NCBI GenBank assembly: GCA_026413225.1
Contig: CM048553.1
Location: 100,414,190 to 100,478,189, forward strand
Direction of reading: 5' to 3'
Length of the DNA: 64,000 nt
Source of the DNA: Otis tarda
Taxonomy: Eukaryota; Chordata; Aves; Otidiformes; Otididae
Each line of letters starts with the position of its first letter. Position 1 is the first letter of the stretch. Shown here piece by piece: positions 51,530-61,568 of the stretch. A program made the position numbers and the translations under genes. Below the pieces are notes generated by a model, which ran no database searches, had not been told where the DNA came from, and was given only the letters and a program-made list of their open reading frames with translations.

Positions 51530-51890
51530 AACAAATAATTTATTAGACCGTGGCGAAAGTAAATAAATGTTTTCCTGCTCGAAGTATTTCATTAGCCAGA
51601 CTTATTATACATGCGAGCCTATAAATAGCAAAACACGTACTGAGCCATTAATATCGCTGACATTCTCATACAAAATACTGTAATTTAAAGAATCTGAAAC
51701 GGGAGGACATCTCCTGGAAGATTTCTGGCAAAGATAAAATGGGTAAACAGTGTCTGCCATCAGATTAATCACCCATGGTAATGGTACGTTACTAACCATT
51801 TGAAAATTAAGAATATCTTTGTGACCTGAAATTTCTAACGACATTGATGATATCATGCAAATGCTTTTTGCCTATCTTAAAAATTCTTAA
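51530..51890. promoter_or_regulatory. Conserved-element-like block
   Basis: A repeat-free block with a palindromic homeodomain site GATTAATC at 51763-51770, many TAAT and ATTA cores, TTCATTAGCC and CATGCAAATGC, which contains the octamer-like ATGCAAAT. This density of homeodomain and POU-like sites is typical of neural or limb enhancers. Conservation is not tested. Confidence 0.35.
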
Positions 51891-52959
51891 CGCTCTTCCA
51901 GTTTTGTTTTTAAAAGCCGGAAGTGCTGGCCTCAGCAGAAGAAATGTGAGAAAATCTCCTATTTAAAATTACATGGACAGAGGAACTCTGCTAGTGACTT
52001 TCCGTGAAATTAATATAGCGCTTGATTGTTTTTAAAGTCTCCGCACCTTCTGAATTTTTAATTGCCTTTCCATTAAAGCAGAATATCCCTCCCTTCCTAA
52101 GCCTGAGATGGGTTCTCCAGCCCTTTCACCCCCGTAGCCTCAGTATCCTATTTTTTTTTTATGGGAACAAAGAGTGCAAGACTGGGCCTTATGGAAGCAA
52201 ATATGGAAAATATTAAGCATTTTAAGCATTACTCGATCAAGTAACAGAGCAAGCACTGTGTTGTGTATTCTCGTGTTTTACTGTCTGAGGAAGAGAATCT
52301 ATGCAGAGTACGAGAGAAAAGGAGTAGGTCGTAAAAATCGCATTTCTAACGTAGAGGAGTGGGGAAGTCTCATGCACCTTTCATTACTCTGACTTGTCAA
52401 TTTTCGCCATATGGAAATTATTAGCTTAATACTGTAGTTCTAAATACTGCCCAGGAATGCTGATTTATCACGGATTTCTTGCTCTTTGTGTAAAGAAATG
52501 TTAAACTACTATACAAACTGTGATTAGAGAATCCACGCTCTTGTGTTACAGGCGTGCGCCCGGGGTGAATTCTTCAAGCTCTGAGAGGTGACGTCTGTCT
52601 GCTCCCGTCCACCCGCAGGTAAATCCGGCATCAGCAAACTTGCAATTCCCACAAAAGGCTACACGTCCGAAGTCACTGGGAACACCATTTGGCCGGCGAT
52701 TGAAAAAGCGTGCAGGAAAGATGCTGATGCATAAGGAACAAAATCCAGACATTCCAGATATATTATTTACTATCGAGGCATTTAAAAACACTACCTTAAC
52801 GTAACGAAGCTGCCTTTGAAGGAGAGGAAAAGTGCATTTATTTCAAGCACGCACTCTCTATGTTTTGGCCAGCTGCTACGGATGTCCGATAATATTTTTT
52901 TTTTTCCCTGCGAATTAGAATTAAATTTGATTGTCCCAAACACATCCCACTCGGGCATT
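51891..52959. other. Non-coding stretch before the CpG island
   Basis: No gene was recognised. CpG content rises from about 52540 (chance minus-strand frame 52546-52791). It is probably proximal upstream DNA of the promoter region. Confidence 0.4.
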
Positions 52960-53060
52960 CATGCTGAAAGCAGCAACAATTGTCAATGACCTTTAACACG
53001 CCTGCTATTCAAATTAGTGCAGATCATTAATCACACATAGCTTACATTTTATGATTCGTG
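52960..53060. promoter_or_regulatory. Motif cluster at the upstream edge of the CpG island
   Basis: Within 70 bases lie a palindromic SOX-type pair ACAATTGT (52976-52983), a nuclear-receptor half site TGACCTTT (52987-52994, AAAGGTCA on the other strand) and homeodomain cores in CATTAATCA (53025-53033). The dense, repeat-free arrangement directly before the CpG island fits a proximal enhancer. Motif matches are exact; function is inferred. Confidence 0.4.
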
Positions 53061-53470
53061 TATCCTTCATTACCAACTTTCCCTCTCGCTCGCTCGCTCG
53101 CTGCCCCCCACCCCCGCCCCTTTCCTTTATTCCGAGGGTTCTGGTAAGAAGCGCTGGAAAGGGCAGGATTTAAAGCCTCCCCCGCCCCAATTTTGTTTTC
53201 GCCTCTCTGCCAGCGGTGCCGGAGGGGTTTGAGTCCCAAATGCAAGACGAGGCTGGAGGGAGGCAGGAGCGCGGCCGCTGCGCCCGGGCCGGGGGGCAGC
53301 CCCCGGGGGTGGGGGGGCTCGAAGCCGGGGTGCCCGCTGGGGTGGGGGGGCTGCACCGGGCCCGAGGTGGGGGGGACAGCCCGGGACGTAGAGATCACAG
53401 CGACCCTCCGTCAAAAGTCCTCCGTGTCAATTCTACGTCATCGCACGTTACGAGACAAAGAAAGAAAGGC

Positions 53471-53495
53471 GGGGGGGGGGGGGGGGGTGGGGGGG
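53471..53495 (+). repeat. G17-T-G7 tract (G-quadruplex candidate)
   Basis: Seventeen G, one T and seven more G. On the plus strand it can form a G-quadruplex. It lies between two CpG-dense lobes of the promoter region. Confidence 0.9.
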
Positions 53496-53534
53496 AGGAA
53501 GGAAAAAAAAAAAGCCTCCACACCCTTGATGTCT

Positions 53535-53880
53535 AGTAGCGAGCTTTAGCAGATTAAATTAGGCTTTCCAGCCATAGACTAAACATACTCCCCTCGCCTA
53601 TGGCACACATATTTGGCGTGATTAAGCCGAGATCCGCAAACACGCAGGAAAACAAGAATTGAACTTTTTCAGACATAGGAGCGGTGTTGGTTTTTTTGTT
53701 GTTTTTTTTTTTTTCTAAAAAAAAAAAAAAGCCATATGGCAGATTGATTTGTTCGGAGGTCTTTCAACTTCCCCAGCGTGGCTGTTGAACAGTATTCCTC
53801 TTTGATCTTGATTGAGGACTTTAATGTTGTTGTTTCTGCGCATTTCAATAGATCCATAAATATTTTACCAGTGGAATTCG
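53535..53880. promoter_or_regulatory. AT-rich motif block inside the CpG-island region
   Basis: Two non-CpG blocks, 53535-53690 and 53730-53880, interrupt the island, separated by T and A runs. They include AGATTAAATTAGG, GTGATTAAGCC, CTTTGATCTTGATTG and CCATAAATATTTTACC. TCF/LEF-like CTTTGATC and homeodomain-like cores suggest a conserved promoter-proximal element. The minus-strand frame at 53669-53884 is treated as chance. Confidence 0.3.
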
Positions 53881-54179
53881 CCAAAAGAAAAAAAAAAGTG
53901 AGAGGAGGTAAAAAAAAAAAAAAAGAAAGTTTCTAATAGAAATGCATCTGGGGCAACACCAGCCCGCACCTTTCCGCGGCGGACGTACGTGGGAACCGGG
54001 CCGGCGGCGGGCAGAAGCGCGGCTCCGCGCCCGCACAACCCCCGAGCAACACCCGGGGCGGCGGCGGGGCCCTCCAGCGGTTGACGGGGGGGAAGGGCGG
54101 CACCCCGCGCCCCAACTTTGCGGGGCGGAGGCAGCAGCCGCCGGGCAGCGGGCTCCGCACCGGTCGGGCCGAAGGGACG

Positions 54180-54310
54180 CGGTGCGGGGCGGGCGGGGCG
54201 CGGCGCGGCGCGGCGGGGGCGGTGCGCGCGCGCGGGCGCGGGCGCGGCGCGGCGCGGCGGGGCGGGGGCGGCGCGCGCGGGCGCGGCGGGCGGGCGGGCG
54301 AGCGGCGGGG
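54180..54310. repeat. GC-only tract with GCGGG/GGCGC repeats
   Basis: Nearly all bases are G or C, with repeated GGGGCGG and GCGCGG units and a run of alternating CG at 54225-54233. It is capable of G-quadruplex and Z-DNA structures and probably lies just upstream of, or across, a start site. Confidence 0.8.
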
Positions 54311-54357
54311 GCCGGCGGGGCCGCCCCCGCCCGCGCCAGTGGAGCCGCTCGGCGGAT

Positions 54358-54471
54358 CCATGTGCGGCTGGCGGCCGCTGGCGTGCGGCGGTGGGGCTTC
54401 AGCGGGCAGGGCGGCGGCGGCGGCGGGGTGGCTCCTTCCCCACGCGGTGCCGCCGGCAGCCGAGGAGGTGA
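54358..54471 (+). other. Candidate first exon with donor at 54,471/54,472
   Basis: An ATG at about 54360 opens a plus-strand frame of about 37 codons, rich in Ala, Gly and Pro (start MCGWRPLACGGG, end PPAAEE). It runs straight into a donor, GAG followed by GTGAGG, at 54472. If unspliced the frame continues to about 54545. The composition fits the disordered N-terminus of a GC-rich first exon, but the same residues arise in any frame of such DNA. The exon could equally be a non-coding 5' UTR exon; the protein is not recognised. The donor is the stronger part of this call. Confidence 0.3.
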
Positions 54472-54848
54472 GGGGCGGCGGGGGAGGGGGGCTGGGGTCC
54501 TCGGGCTGCGCCCTTGGGGAAAAAAAAAAACTTCGCATCCCTTGAGGGTCTGTGTTTGTCCCTGCGGTCATCGGAGTGGCTCCAAAATGGTAACTTTGCA
54601 GTGTTTGGCCAGGAGGAGGAGGAGGTCGGTGTTACTGCAGTGGTGGTGCCGGGGAGGGGGGGGGCTGGCGGACTCTGGGGGCCTTTTGGCTTTGTACCCT
54701 CCGTCAGGGGCGGACGGCGATTTTAATCCATTAAGAAACAAAAGAACAAATTGCCTCACTGCAAAGTAAAATACTTGGGCTCGTGAAGGTGGGCGAGGGG
54801 TCCTCGAGTCCCGAGTAGCCACTTAAATTATTTAAGTGTTGTGGGTTT

Positions 54849-54878
54849 TTTTTTCTTTTTTTTTTTTTTTTTTTTTTA
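54849..54878. repeat. T-rich homopolymer tract
   Basis: A run of T interrupted by one C, followed by an AG. It resembles the polypyrimidine tract of an acceptor, but the following sequence to 54905 gives no clear exon. Treated as a simple repeat. Confidence 0.75.
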
Positions 54879-55213
54879 GTATTGATTCAGCCCGTGCGCT
54901 AAATGCCCGGTGTGTGGTTGTGTGTGTGTATGTGTGTCGTGTGTCCCCCTCCCCACCTTTTTTTTCGCCGTTCCCCGCCCGGTCGGGGGGCGCGGGCTGG
55001 GGGCTCCCTGCTGCCGGTGTGCACGGTTTTAGTGAAGGAAGTTGCGGGGGGGGGGGTGGGGATGGCTGGGTGGAGAAAACAATTCTTCACCTACGGACGG
55101 CTGGGGGGGTCGGAGGACAATGTCTCCGTCGCGATTATCGCCAGAAGGGGGAAATAGCCCCGTGGGTGTGGGTGGGGGGAGGAGAGAAGGGCAGGGAGTT
55201 TAGTGTGTATGTT

Positions 55214-55230
55214 AAAAAAAAAAAAAAATT

Positions 55231-55254
<24 letters not shown>
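55214..55254. repeat. A15-TT-A24 homopolymer tract
   Basis: Two long A runs separated by TT, about 60 bases upstream of the TATA box. Poly(dA:dT) of this length excludes nucleosomes, which would help keep the promoter open. Confidence 0.9.
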
Positions 55255-55266
<12 letters not shown>

Positions 55267-55315
55267 CGGAAAAGAAGAGAGTGAAAAGAATAATGCAGTT
55301 CCAGACATTTTGTGC

Positions 55316-55323
55316 TATAAAAG
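55316..55323 (+). promoter_or_regulatory. Consensus TATA box TATAAAAG
   Basis: An exact TATAAAAG lies inside the CpG-island region, with a pyrimidine-rich stretch of CTCCTCG-type sequence 20-50 bases downstream, where a start site would be expected near 55345-55355. After that the plus strand turns from C-rich to G-rich. TATA boxes are uncommon in CpG-island promoters, so this may be a second focused promoter. No transcript evidence is available. Confidence 0.4.
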
Positions 55324-55695
55324 CTTTCCTCCTCCTCGCCCCCCTCCTCCCCCTCCCTCGTTACTATCTTCGCCCGGTCCCGGTCCTGACGCGAATTTAA
55401 GCGCTCGGGCGAGCGGAGGAAAGTTTGGCTGGGCAAAGTTTGCCGAGGAGGGGGGCAAGGTGGGGTGTTGGGACGGGCGGGGCGTGTGGGACGGGCCGGC
55501 CGGCCTCGGTGCTTCACAACCCCCGCCCCCCCCCCCAAACCTCTCCCTAGAACCTCGGCGGTGGGCTGCTGGAGACGAACCGCGGTGTTTTAAGCGGAAA
55601 AAGTGTGGGTTTGGAGCCGGCCGGGTTTATTGGGAGCGTCGATCAGCAGCGGGGAGCGGGGCAAGGGAGCTTCTGGGGGTCGCGCGTTGTGTATG

Positions 55696-55710
55696 CCCCC
55701 CCCCCCCCCC
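55696..55710. repeat. C15 homopolymer
   Basis: Fifteen C in a row between two GC-rich segments. It can form an i-motif on the plus strand and a G-quadruplex on the minus strand. Confidence 0.9.
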
Positions 55711-55829
55711 GGATACGGGGGCGGTCGGGCACGGGGCATGCAGATATAATTTGGCTCGAACTGCTTTCTGAGCATTAATTCTGGTCTTTATTTAATCCAG
55801 ATGCAGGTTTCCCCTCCCCCCCCCATTCG

Positions 55830-56260
55830 CTGCGTTTATTGTTGGTTTATATTTTCTGAAAAGGCGACTGGTGTAACCTGTGGAATTTGAAATGCAAATA
55901 AAAGCCTGTGGGAGTTGAGGCAGAACAAATCAGCATTTATAAAGCGAAAAAGATTTAATGTCTTTGAAACCATTGCGAGATATTTATTTATTTTTTTTTT
56001 TAAATAGGAACGGAATCGTGACGTCAAGTCGTTTGGGAAAGATTTTTTTTTAATTATTTTTTTTTAATGTCTGAAACATGGGTATGCGAAGTGCTTACAG
56101 GAAAAACAGATTACAAGATTAACATCTGTTAACATGATCGTTTATCTCCAGCCAAAAATAGGTCAGGCCTTTCTTAAGGAAACACGGTTGCTGGGCGCAT
56201 GATTAAATAATGAAATTAGGCTGATGCGTTCGTAAATTAAGACGCTGTGCCGATGCGCGT
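55830..56260. promoter_or_regulatory. Conserved-element-like block between CpG lobes, with CRE
   Basis: An AT-rich, repeat-poor block between two GC-rich lobes. It holds GAAATGCAAATAAAAGCC (octamer-like ATGCAAAT), a full CRE at 56019-56026, TTAACATCTGTTAACATG and GCATGATTAAATAATGAAATTAGG. The contrast with the flanking GC-rich lobes suggests selection rather than drift. It is judged by composition and motifs. Confidence 0.35.
56019..56026. promoter_or_regulatory. Palindromic CRE TGACGTCA
   Basis: An exact 8-bp cAMP response element, the CREB/ATF consensus, including its central CpG. It lies between two CpG-dense lobes. Retention of the CpG fits an unmethylated, functional site, but binding is inferred. 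Confidence 0.5.
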
Positions 56261-56830
56261 TAGGGTCCGGCCTGTGACAAAAATACGTAATTTGGGGTCC
56301 GCCGGCGAGCGGTGCGGGGTCAAAGTCCCCTTTTTGGGGAGAAGCGCAACTCTTTCGCTGCCACCTCCTCCTCCTCCTCTTCCTCCTCATTCCTTCCCCC
56401 GGCCCCCCCCCCCCCCAGCTGCCCATCGCCCTCCGCCCCTCCGCTCGCCACACCCCCCCCCCCCCAGCCTTGGGGAGCCGAACTTGCGAGCGGAGAAGTT
56501 TTTTCGGCGGGGAGGGGCTGGGGGCACGGACAGACGGTCGGACGGACAGAGGGGCCGCGGAGCCCCCGCCCGCTGGCTGGTACCGCCCGTCGGGGGGCGG
56601 ACCCAACCCGAGACCCCGCCTGCCGCCCGGCTCGGCCCCGCCCCGCCCGGCCCCGGGGTGTCGGGGCGCGGCGAGGTGGGACCGGGAGCCGCCGTGCGCC
56701 TCCTCCGCCCCGCCTCGGTACCGGTGTCCCCTCGCAGCGGTGGGGTTGGGCTTTTTTTTGGAAGTGAATGCAAAAGTGCCCTTAGGGAAAAAAAAAAAAT
56801 TCTCCCGGAGGTTCCGTCAATATTTTAATA

Positions 56831-56854
56831 TTTTTTTTTTTTTTTTTTTTTTTT
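56831..56854. repeat. T24 homopolymer
   Basis: An uninterrupted run of 24 T just after the last CpG-dense lobe. Confidence 0.9.
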
Positions 56855-57067
56855 GAGGCGGATGCACTGATTTCTAGGGGAGAATCGACGTTCTTCAGAA
56901 TTTGTGGGCTCGGCGGTCGGGGAGAGGTCCCAGCAGCCTGCCCAGCAAAGGGCCGCTGCGCTTTGGCGCCCTGCCACGGGCTTTATTTCATGCTTGCTGC
57001 ACTAAATGAGTTAACAGCCAAAGGGTTTTTCATTAACTCGGCTTGGCAACCGCGTATTTGGTTGGCT

Positions 57068-57098
57068 CCCCCCCCCAAAAAAAAAAAAAAAAAAAAAA
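57068..57098. repeat. C9-A22 homopolymer pair
   Basis: Nine C directly followed by 22 A, then a short GA repeat. It is low-complexity DNA at the downstream margin of the island. Confidence 0.9.
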
Positions 57099-57307
57099 GA
57101 GAGAGAAGCATAATTTTAAGCAGAAGCTGAATGGTAAAACGTGGGTTGATTTGAGGGGGGGGTTGTCTGTTTGTCAAGCTCTCCTGTCACATTTCCTTTG
57201 TGCCCCCTCCCTGTGCACGGCGTGTGGGCGGTTTGATACCTAAGAGTTTTATTTCATGGGGTGTGCGCATCTTGATTTTTTTTTTTTTTTTGACCATCGC
57301 TTTCCAG

Positions 57308-57381
57308 CGGCGCATCAAGGCGCCCCGCCTGTCCTGGAGGGGACCGTGGCCGGAGGATGCTGACCCTGAGGGCGGGCAGTG
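57308..57381 (+). other. Candidate exon after a T16 tract, weak
   Basis: A T16 run (57276-57291) and a TTTCCAG acceptor ending at 57307 precede an open stretch of about 24 codons (core KAPRLSWRGPWPEDADP) ending in TGA at about 57380. There is no donor before the stop, so it would have to be a terminal exon, without an obvious nearby poly(A) signal. Unrecognised and probably chance. Confidence 0.12.
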
Positions 57382-58088
57382 ACCTGCAGCTGCTTCCTCT
57401 TTGTGTCCCCCCTGTGGATGGGGCCCAGGGGGGTGTGTAGGTGGGATGTACATGCTGGGGGGTGAGAGAGAAAGGGGGGGGTGTGTGTGTGCATGCGTGC
57501 AAAGACATGGATGGGGTGCTTCATTGAGGCAACGACGAGGGCCCCCCAACTTTTGCCCCCCAGGCTGGCTGTTGCTAGGCAGGCCAAAAATAACTGTATT
57601 GCAAAAGTTGCTTTCTTGGGTGTTTTCGGGGGAGAACAGCACCAGGGAGGGGTGGTGGTGATGGGAGTGAAGGTTTCATCAAGGTGGGGAATATTTGGAG
57701 AGTTTCGCTCCTGTAGTTTTGTCCACGGTGGCTGGCTGGGACGAGTCATTGCTTGGTGAGTGCTGCCGCTTTGCTTCCTGCTGCCACGTCCTTCAGCTCC
57801 GTCACAGCAAACCCACTGCCAGCTGACCAGGTCATGCGCTGGGCGGTGAGGAGAGGTGGGTTTCGGAGGTTTTCCCCCTGGTAAAACGGAAAGCTGAAGT
57901 TGTGTAGGAGCACCTGCGGTGTGGTCAGTGTTCGGGTGCTGTTACTCCAGGAGACATCTTCAGTTTCTTGAGAGCGGCTGCCATGGCCGTCTTGAATGAG
58001 GTCTGTGCCGTCAAATGATTTGTGTGCAGCTTCGTGGTGCTGGCACGCTGTGCACCTTTTCTAGCTCCTGTTGTGAAATATTTTTCAG

Positions 58089-58167
58089 GTATCTCTAGTA
58101 GTTCTTGCCTGGGATTTGTTTTCGGGCCGATAAAGCCGAGTGATCTTGAGGTGACACCCAGTTGGTG
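58089..58167 (+). other. Candidate exon, 79 nt, weak
   Basis: An acceptor ATTTTTCAG ends at 58088 and a consensus donor GTAAGT starts at 58168. One of three frames is open (core FVFGPIKPSDLEVTP). The pyrimidine tract is modest and the product is not recognised. Confidence 0.15.
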
Positions 58168-61100
58168 GTAAGTGCTACGCGCTCTGTGTGAACAATAGGG
58201 CCTTGTAACCCCCCTCTAAACTGTTGGTTTAGTATGCAAAGATAATGCTTACGGAAGAAAAAAAATGAAAAAATTAAACTTCGGTGAGAAGATTGTCCTA
58301 AGGAATGGTCATAGGAGAGAAAGCAGTTTACATCACAAGGGCGAACGCTACCTGTTGTTTGCAAGTACCAATGTCGCTGCCTGGCATGGAGCAACAGCAG
58401 TGACATTTGACTTCTGTGGATTAAAGTTTTCCTGTGACGATGATTAATGTCTTTGCTTTAAAAATTAGGTTCATCGTGTGTTTTTATAGTTGGTCATAGA
58501 GTGGTGCTGTCACCAAGATTTAATAATAGCAGTTAACAGTTAGAGAACTGCTCATTGAAGGGGTGAAAACGGTTGTGCCATCGTTCTGGATCTCTGCCTG
58601 TTGAACTACCTGTAAGTGCAGCCACCCCTCGTTTTAGCAAAGGAAGATGTTTATGTCTTAAGACTTTACAGTTTTGCTTTGAAAGAGAGGGACGTTGGCT
58701 TCAGTTGACTGAAAAATGCACCTTGCTGTGGGTGCTTGTATAGCTGGTACTAGAGTGGGCAGCCTGGAAGAGTGTCATCCCATCAGTGATGCACTCACCA
58801 ACTCTTGCAAACTTTGGGCAGTCTGTTTGTTATTATTATTATTATTTTTTTTTTTAAAAGGTCTTTGTGTGCAGGTGACTTCAACGGAGTTACCTATAAT
58901 TAGCTGTGATCTGAACTGGTGACTTCTGTGCTGAGGTCCCTTCTTGTGGGGAGCATCTCTAGTATGATCCAAAACCTGTTAACTTGGAAAGACCTCGCTG
59001 CTGTGAAGACTTAAATTCACGGCACGTACTTCCAGAACTTCTCTGGGATTACACAGTGTGAGAAATGAGCCAATGCATAAGCATTAGTGAGACCAGTGAC
59101 TAAGTCTGTGTGTGTGTACTCGAACTGGAAAGCTGGGTTTGACTGTATTATTTCTTAAAGTCATCAAAATAGACAGCTGAAATACAAGGTGATTGCATTT
59201 TGTCCGAGCTTGCAAATTTTATAAATAATATGTGCCTGTTTTGGTTTTTGAGACACAAGTATGAATTTGTAGAGACATACCTTTTCAGCCTGAATGGGTG
59301 TTGGATTTCTGTGCAGAAAGGGGAAATGCACTGCTACTGTTTTTCATAGCTGTGTAATGTTCCCGAGTTGGGCACGAGTGTGTTCAGCCATCCTCTAAAT
59401 TGACTTGTTGCTCGTGAGCCCAGCGCTGTCCCCTAATAAGCACGCTTGCTGCTCCCATTGACTGTGGGGTGGAATTACAGTTTCTATATGCGAGTCGATA
59501 TCAGCAGTTAATCAGCTAAAACTCACTATATTTTTTTTCTTTCTTTTTGCTTATTTTTTTTCCTGTGGCCATAAACTTAATCCAGATAATTAATCACTGC
59601 ATGTCAAAAAAAAAAAAAACAGGGAAAAAAAAAAAGTCGCGTTTATTTGATTAGATATCTGCAATATAAATATTTGACCCTTGGAGGAACCTGGCTTTTT
59701 CAAAGCAGACATCTTACATGCTGCAAATGTTTATACACTTCAGCACTAGGATAAAGCTGTTCTGACTGAGTCACTGAAGGCGAAACCCCGTTTTTCGGTT
59801 ACCAGCTGTAACGGCGCAGTGGCTCCTGGAGGTGTCATTGGGACAGTACTTGGGACTTAGAAAGGCTTCATGAAGAGTGGTGTTTCTTGATTGTCCCTTC
59901 TGTGTTAAAAGTGAGTGAGGCTTCCTGTCCTTTTCCAGCAGGAGCGATTCTAGTAAATATTATGTTAGCGAGCCGCCCTAAGACATGCTGGTGGGTCACG
60001 GCCCAGGTAGTTAGCGTGGCCGTGGCCTTCATTAGGAGGATGACTTCATTGCAGATGTTTACTTCAGTTACCTAACTGTTAGTCAGCAAATGTTCGGCCT
60101 CTTGATCTGCTGAACCTGCTTTGCTGTGTGAAACCGGCAAGCTCTCTTGGGTTTTTTTTTTTTTTTGATGATTACTCAACATGGCTTATGAATTCTTCGG
60201 TGTTGTTTACGTCTTGGTTATCTGTAGAGGCCCGTTGGCGTTGTTGCACACTTGGTGTGAGCAGTTTCTCCTTGCGTTCCTGAAACCATATGACAGCAAC
60301 AGCGCTTGTGCAAACCGACTCAGGGCATTCAGCGTGTCTTCTGAGATTAAATCGGCGTGCGGAGGGACAACGCTTGCACCTCTTAAGCTGCTAAAACTCT
60401 TTATTGCCTAAGAAGCCCTAGCAGGTATTTGATAGCAGGAGCGCCGGGCTGCTGCGAGGTAACGCGTTTGTTTGCCGCTCCCGAGTGGCAAGCGAGCGTT
60501 GTGGATCGTGCCCGTCGTGGGGACGCTGGGGCAGCGGCTGTTTGCGCGGTGACAACGTCACGTGTTGGCGAGGACACGGGTCTGAACTGCTGTAAGTCTG
60601 TTTATGTCACAGAGGAACAGAGAGTTTTTGCTGTGGATTCAAAAGCACTTATGTTCTGATTACTACTTAAAATCCATTTTTGCTAGCCTTTTATTAAAGC
60701 GACTGCTTATGGAAAAGAGTTTAATTTCTATTGGCAGGATATTGCGTGGCTTAGCGCTTGTTCGACAAAATCCATGTTTCATTACGGGCTGCTACAGGAG
60801 CCCAAGGCCAGGCGTTGCTGTTACGCGGTCGTCGTAAACCCACGGTAACTTCAGTAGAGTGACTCTGAATTTACAGGGCGGTGCGTGGGATGAATTTAGC
60901 ACACAGCACTTAGCTCCTAATTAAAGCTTATAGTATTACATCCGTAATCAGGGCACTCTTACAATCTCTAAGAAATTACTTTTTTTCTTTGTCCACCCTC
61001 CTGCCTTTTCTTCCTTGCCATCTTGCTGTATGGAGTTGGGAGCTCGCTTCTCTGTGTCGGGGCCATCGTGTTTGCGTCCCAAAGGAAATGTTTTCCAGCA

Positions 61101-61381
61101 GCGTACTCCAAATTGCAAAGTAGAATAATTTTGTGGCTCCCCAAATCTTTAAGGCCAGTTTCTAAAACGATCTAGCTTTTAATCTTCTTCTCAAACTAAA
61201 ACAGAAACTACAAAGCGTATGTAATTACAATTTGTAGCTATTTTTAGACTCCTGACATGTTTCATTTATAGTATAATGATAAAAACAAATACTCAGCACG
61301 GAGGCTAGACAGACAATTTTCAAACCAACAGCATCCGCTCCAGCTACCCTGCTTATACTTCATACGTGTTTGCCTTGGTCC

Positions 61382-61402
61382 TTTTTTTTTTTTTTTTTTT
61401 TT
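61382..61402. repeat. T21 homopolymer
   Basis: An uninterrupted run of 21 T in the downstream region. Simple repeat. Confidence 0.9.
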
Positions 61403-61541
61403 GTTGTATTTCTTTTTGGTTGGGAGTGTACTGAAACTGTGTGTTTTGGTGCAGAGAAAACGAGAGCTCTGTCTATTGGGCAGGTCCTGTTGGGAGTGTT
61501 TGCTGAAAATCGGATCGTATGTCAGTGAGTTTTAACATATC

Positions 61542-61568
61542 GCACGCACACACACACACAGACACACA
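61542..61568. repeat. (CA)n microsatellite with CG start
   Basis: CA repeats preceded by CGCACG and interrupted once by GA. A short dinucleotide repeat. Confidence 0.85.

Larger units (their letters stand above)
53070..56760 (+). promoter_or_regulatory. Large multi-lobed CpG island / promoter region
   Basis: CpG-dense lobes occur at about 53200-53450, 53970-54500, 54960-55140, 55340-55740 and 56270-56760, separated by AT-rich or homopolymer stretches. CTCG repeats lie near 53087-53102 and GC boxes (CCCCGCCC type) at 56637-56648. Plus-strand G richness after 54180 and skew changes near 55400 and 56480 suggest plus-strand transcription. Several start sites are likely. Frames of 200-311 codons here reflect low stop density in GC-rich DNA and overlap on both strands, so I do not call them genes. 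Confidence 0.8.

Noticed and set aside
53933..54769. Long open frames of 117-275 codons on both strands in the GC-rich core
   Set aside because: They overlap in several frames, consist almost only of Arg, Gly, Ala and Pro, and reflect the scarcity of stop codons in GC-only DNA. Only the short frame ending at a donor is kept, as a weak candidate.
54836..55771. 311-codon plus-strand frame
   Set aside because: It runs through homopolymers, reading poly-Phe from T runs, poly-Lys from A runs and poly-Pro from C runs, and shows no domain.
56163..56856. Frames of 128-193 codons on both strands at the last CpG lobe
   Set aside because: Strand-overlapping, low-complexity Pro/Ser/Arg content without motif or conservation evidence.
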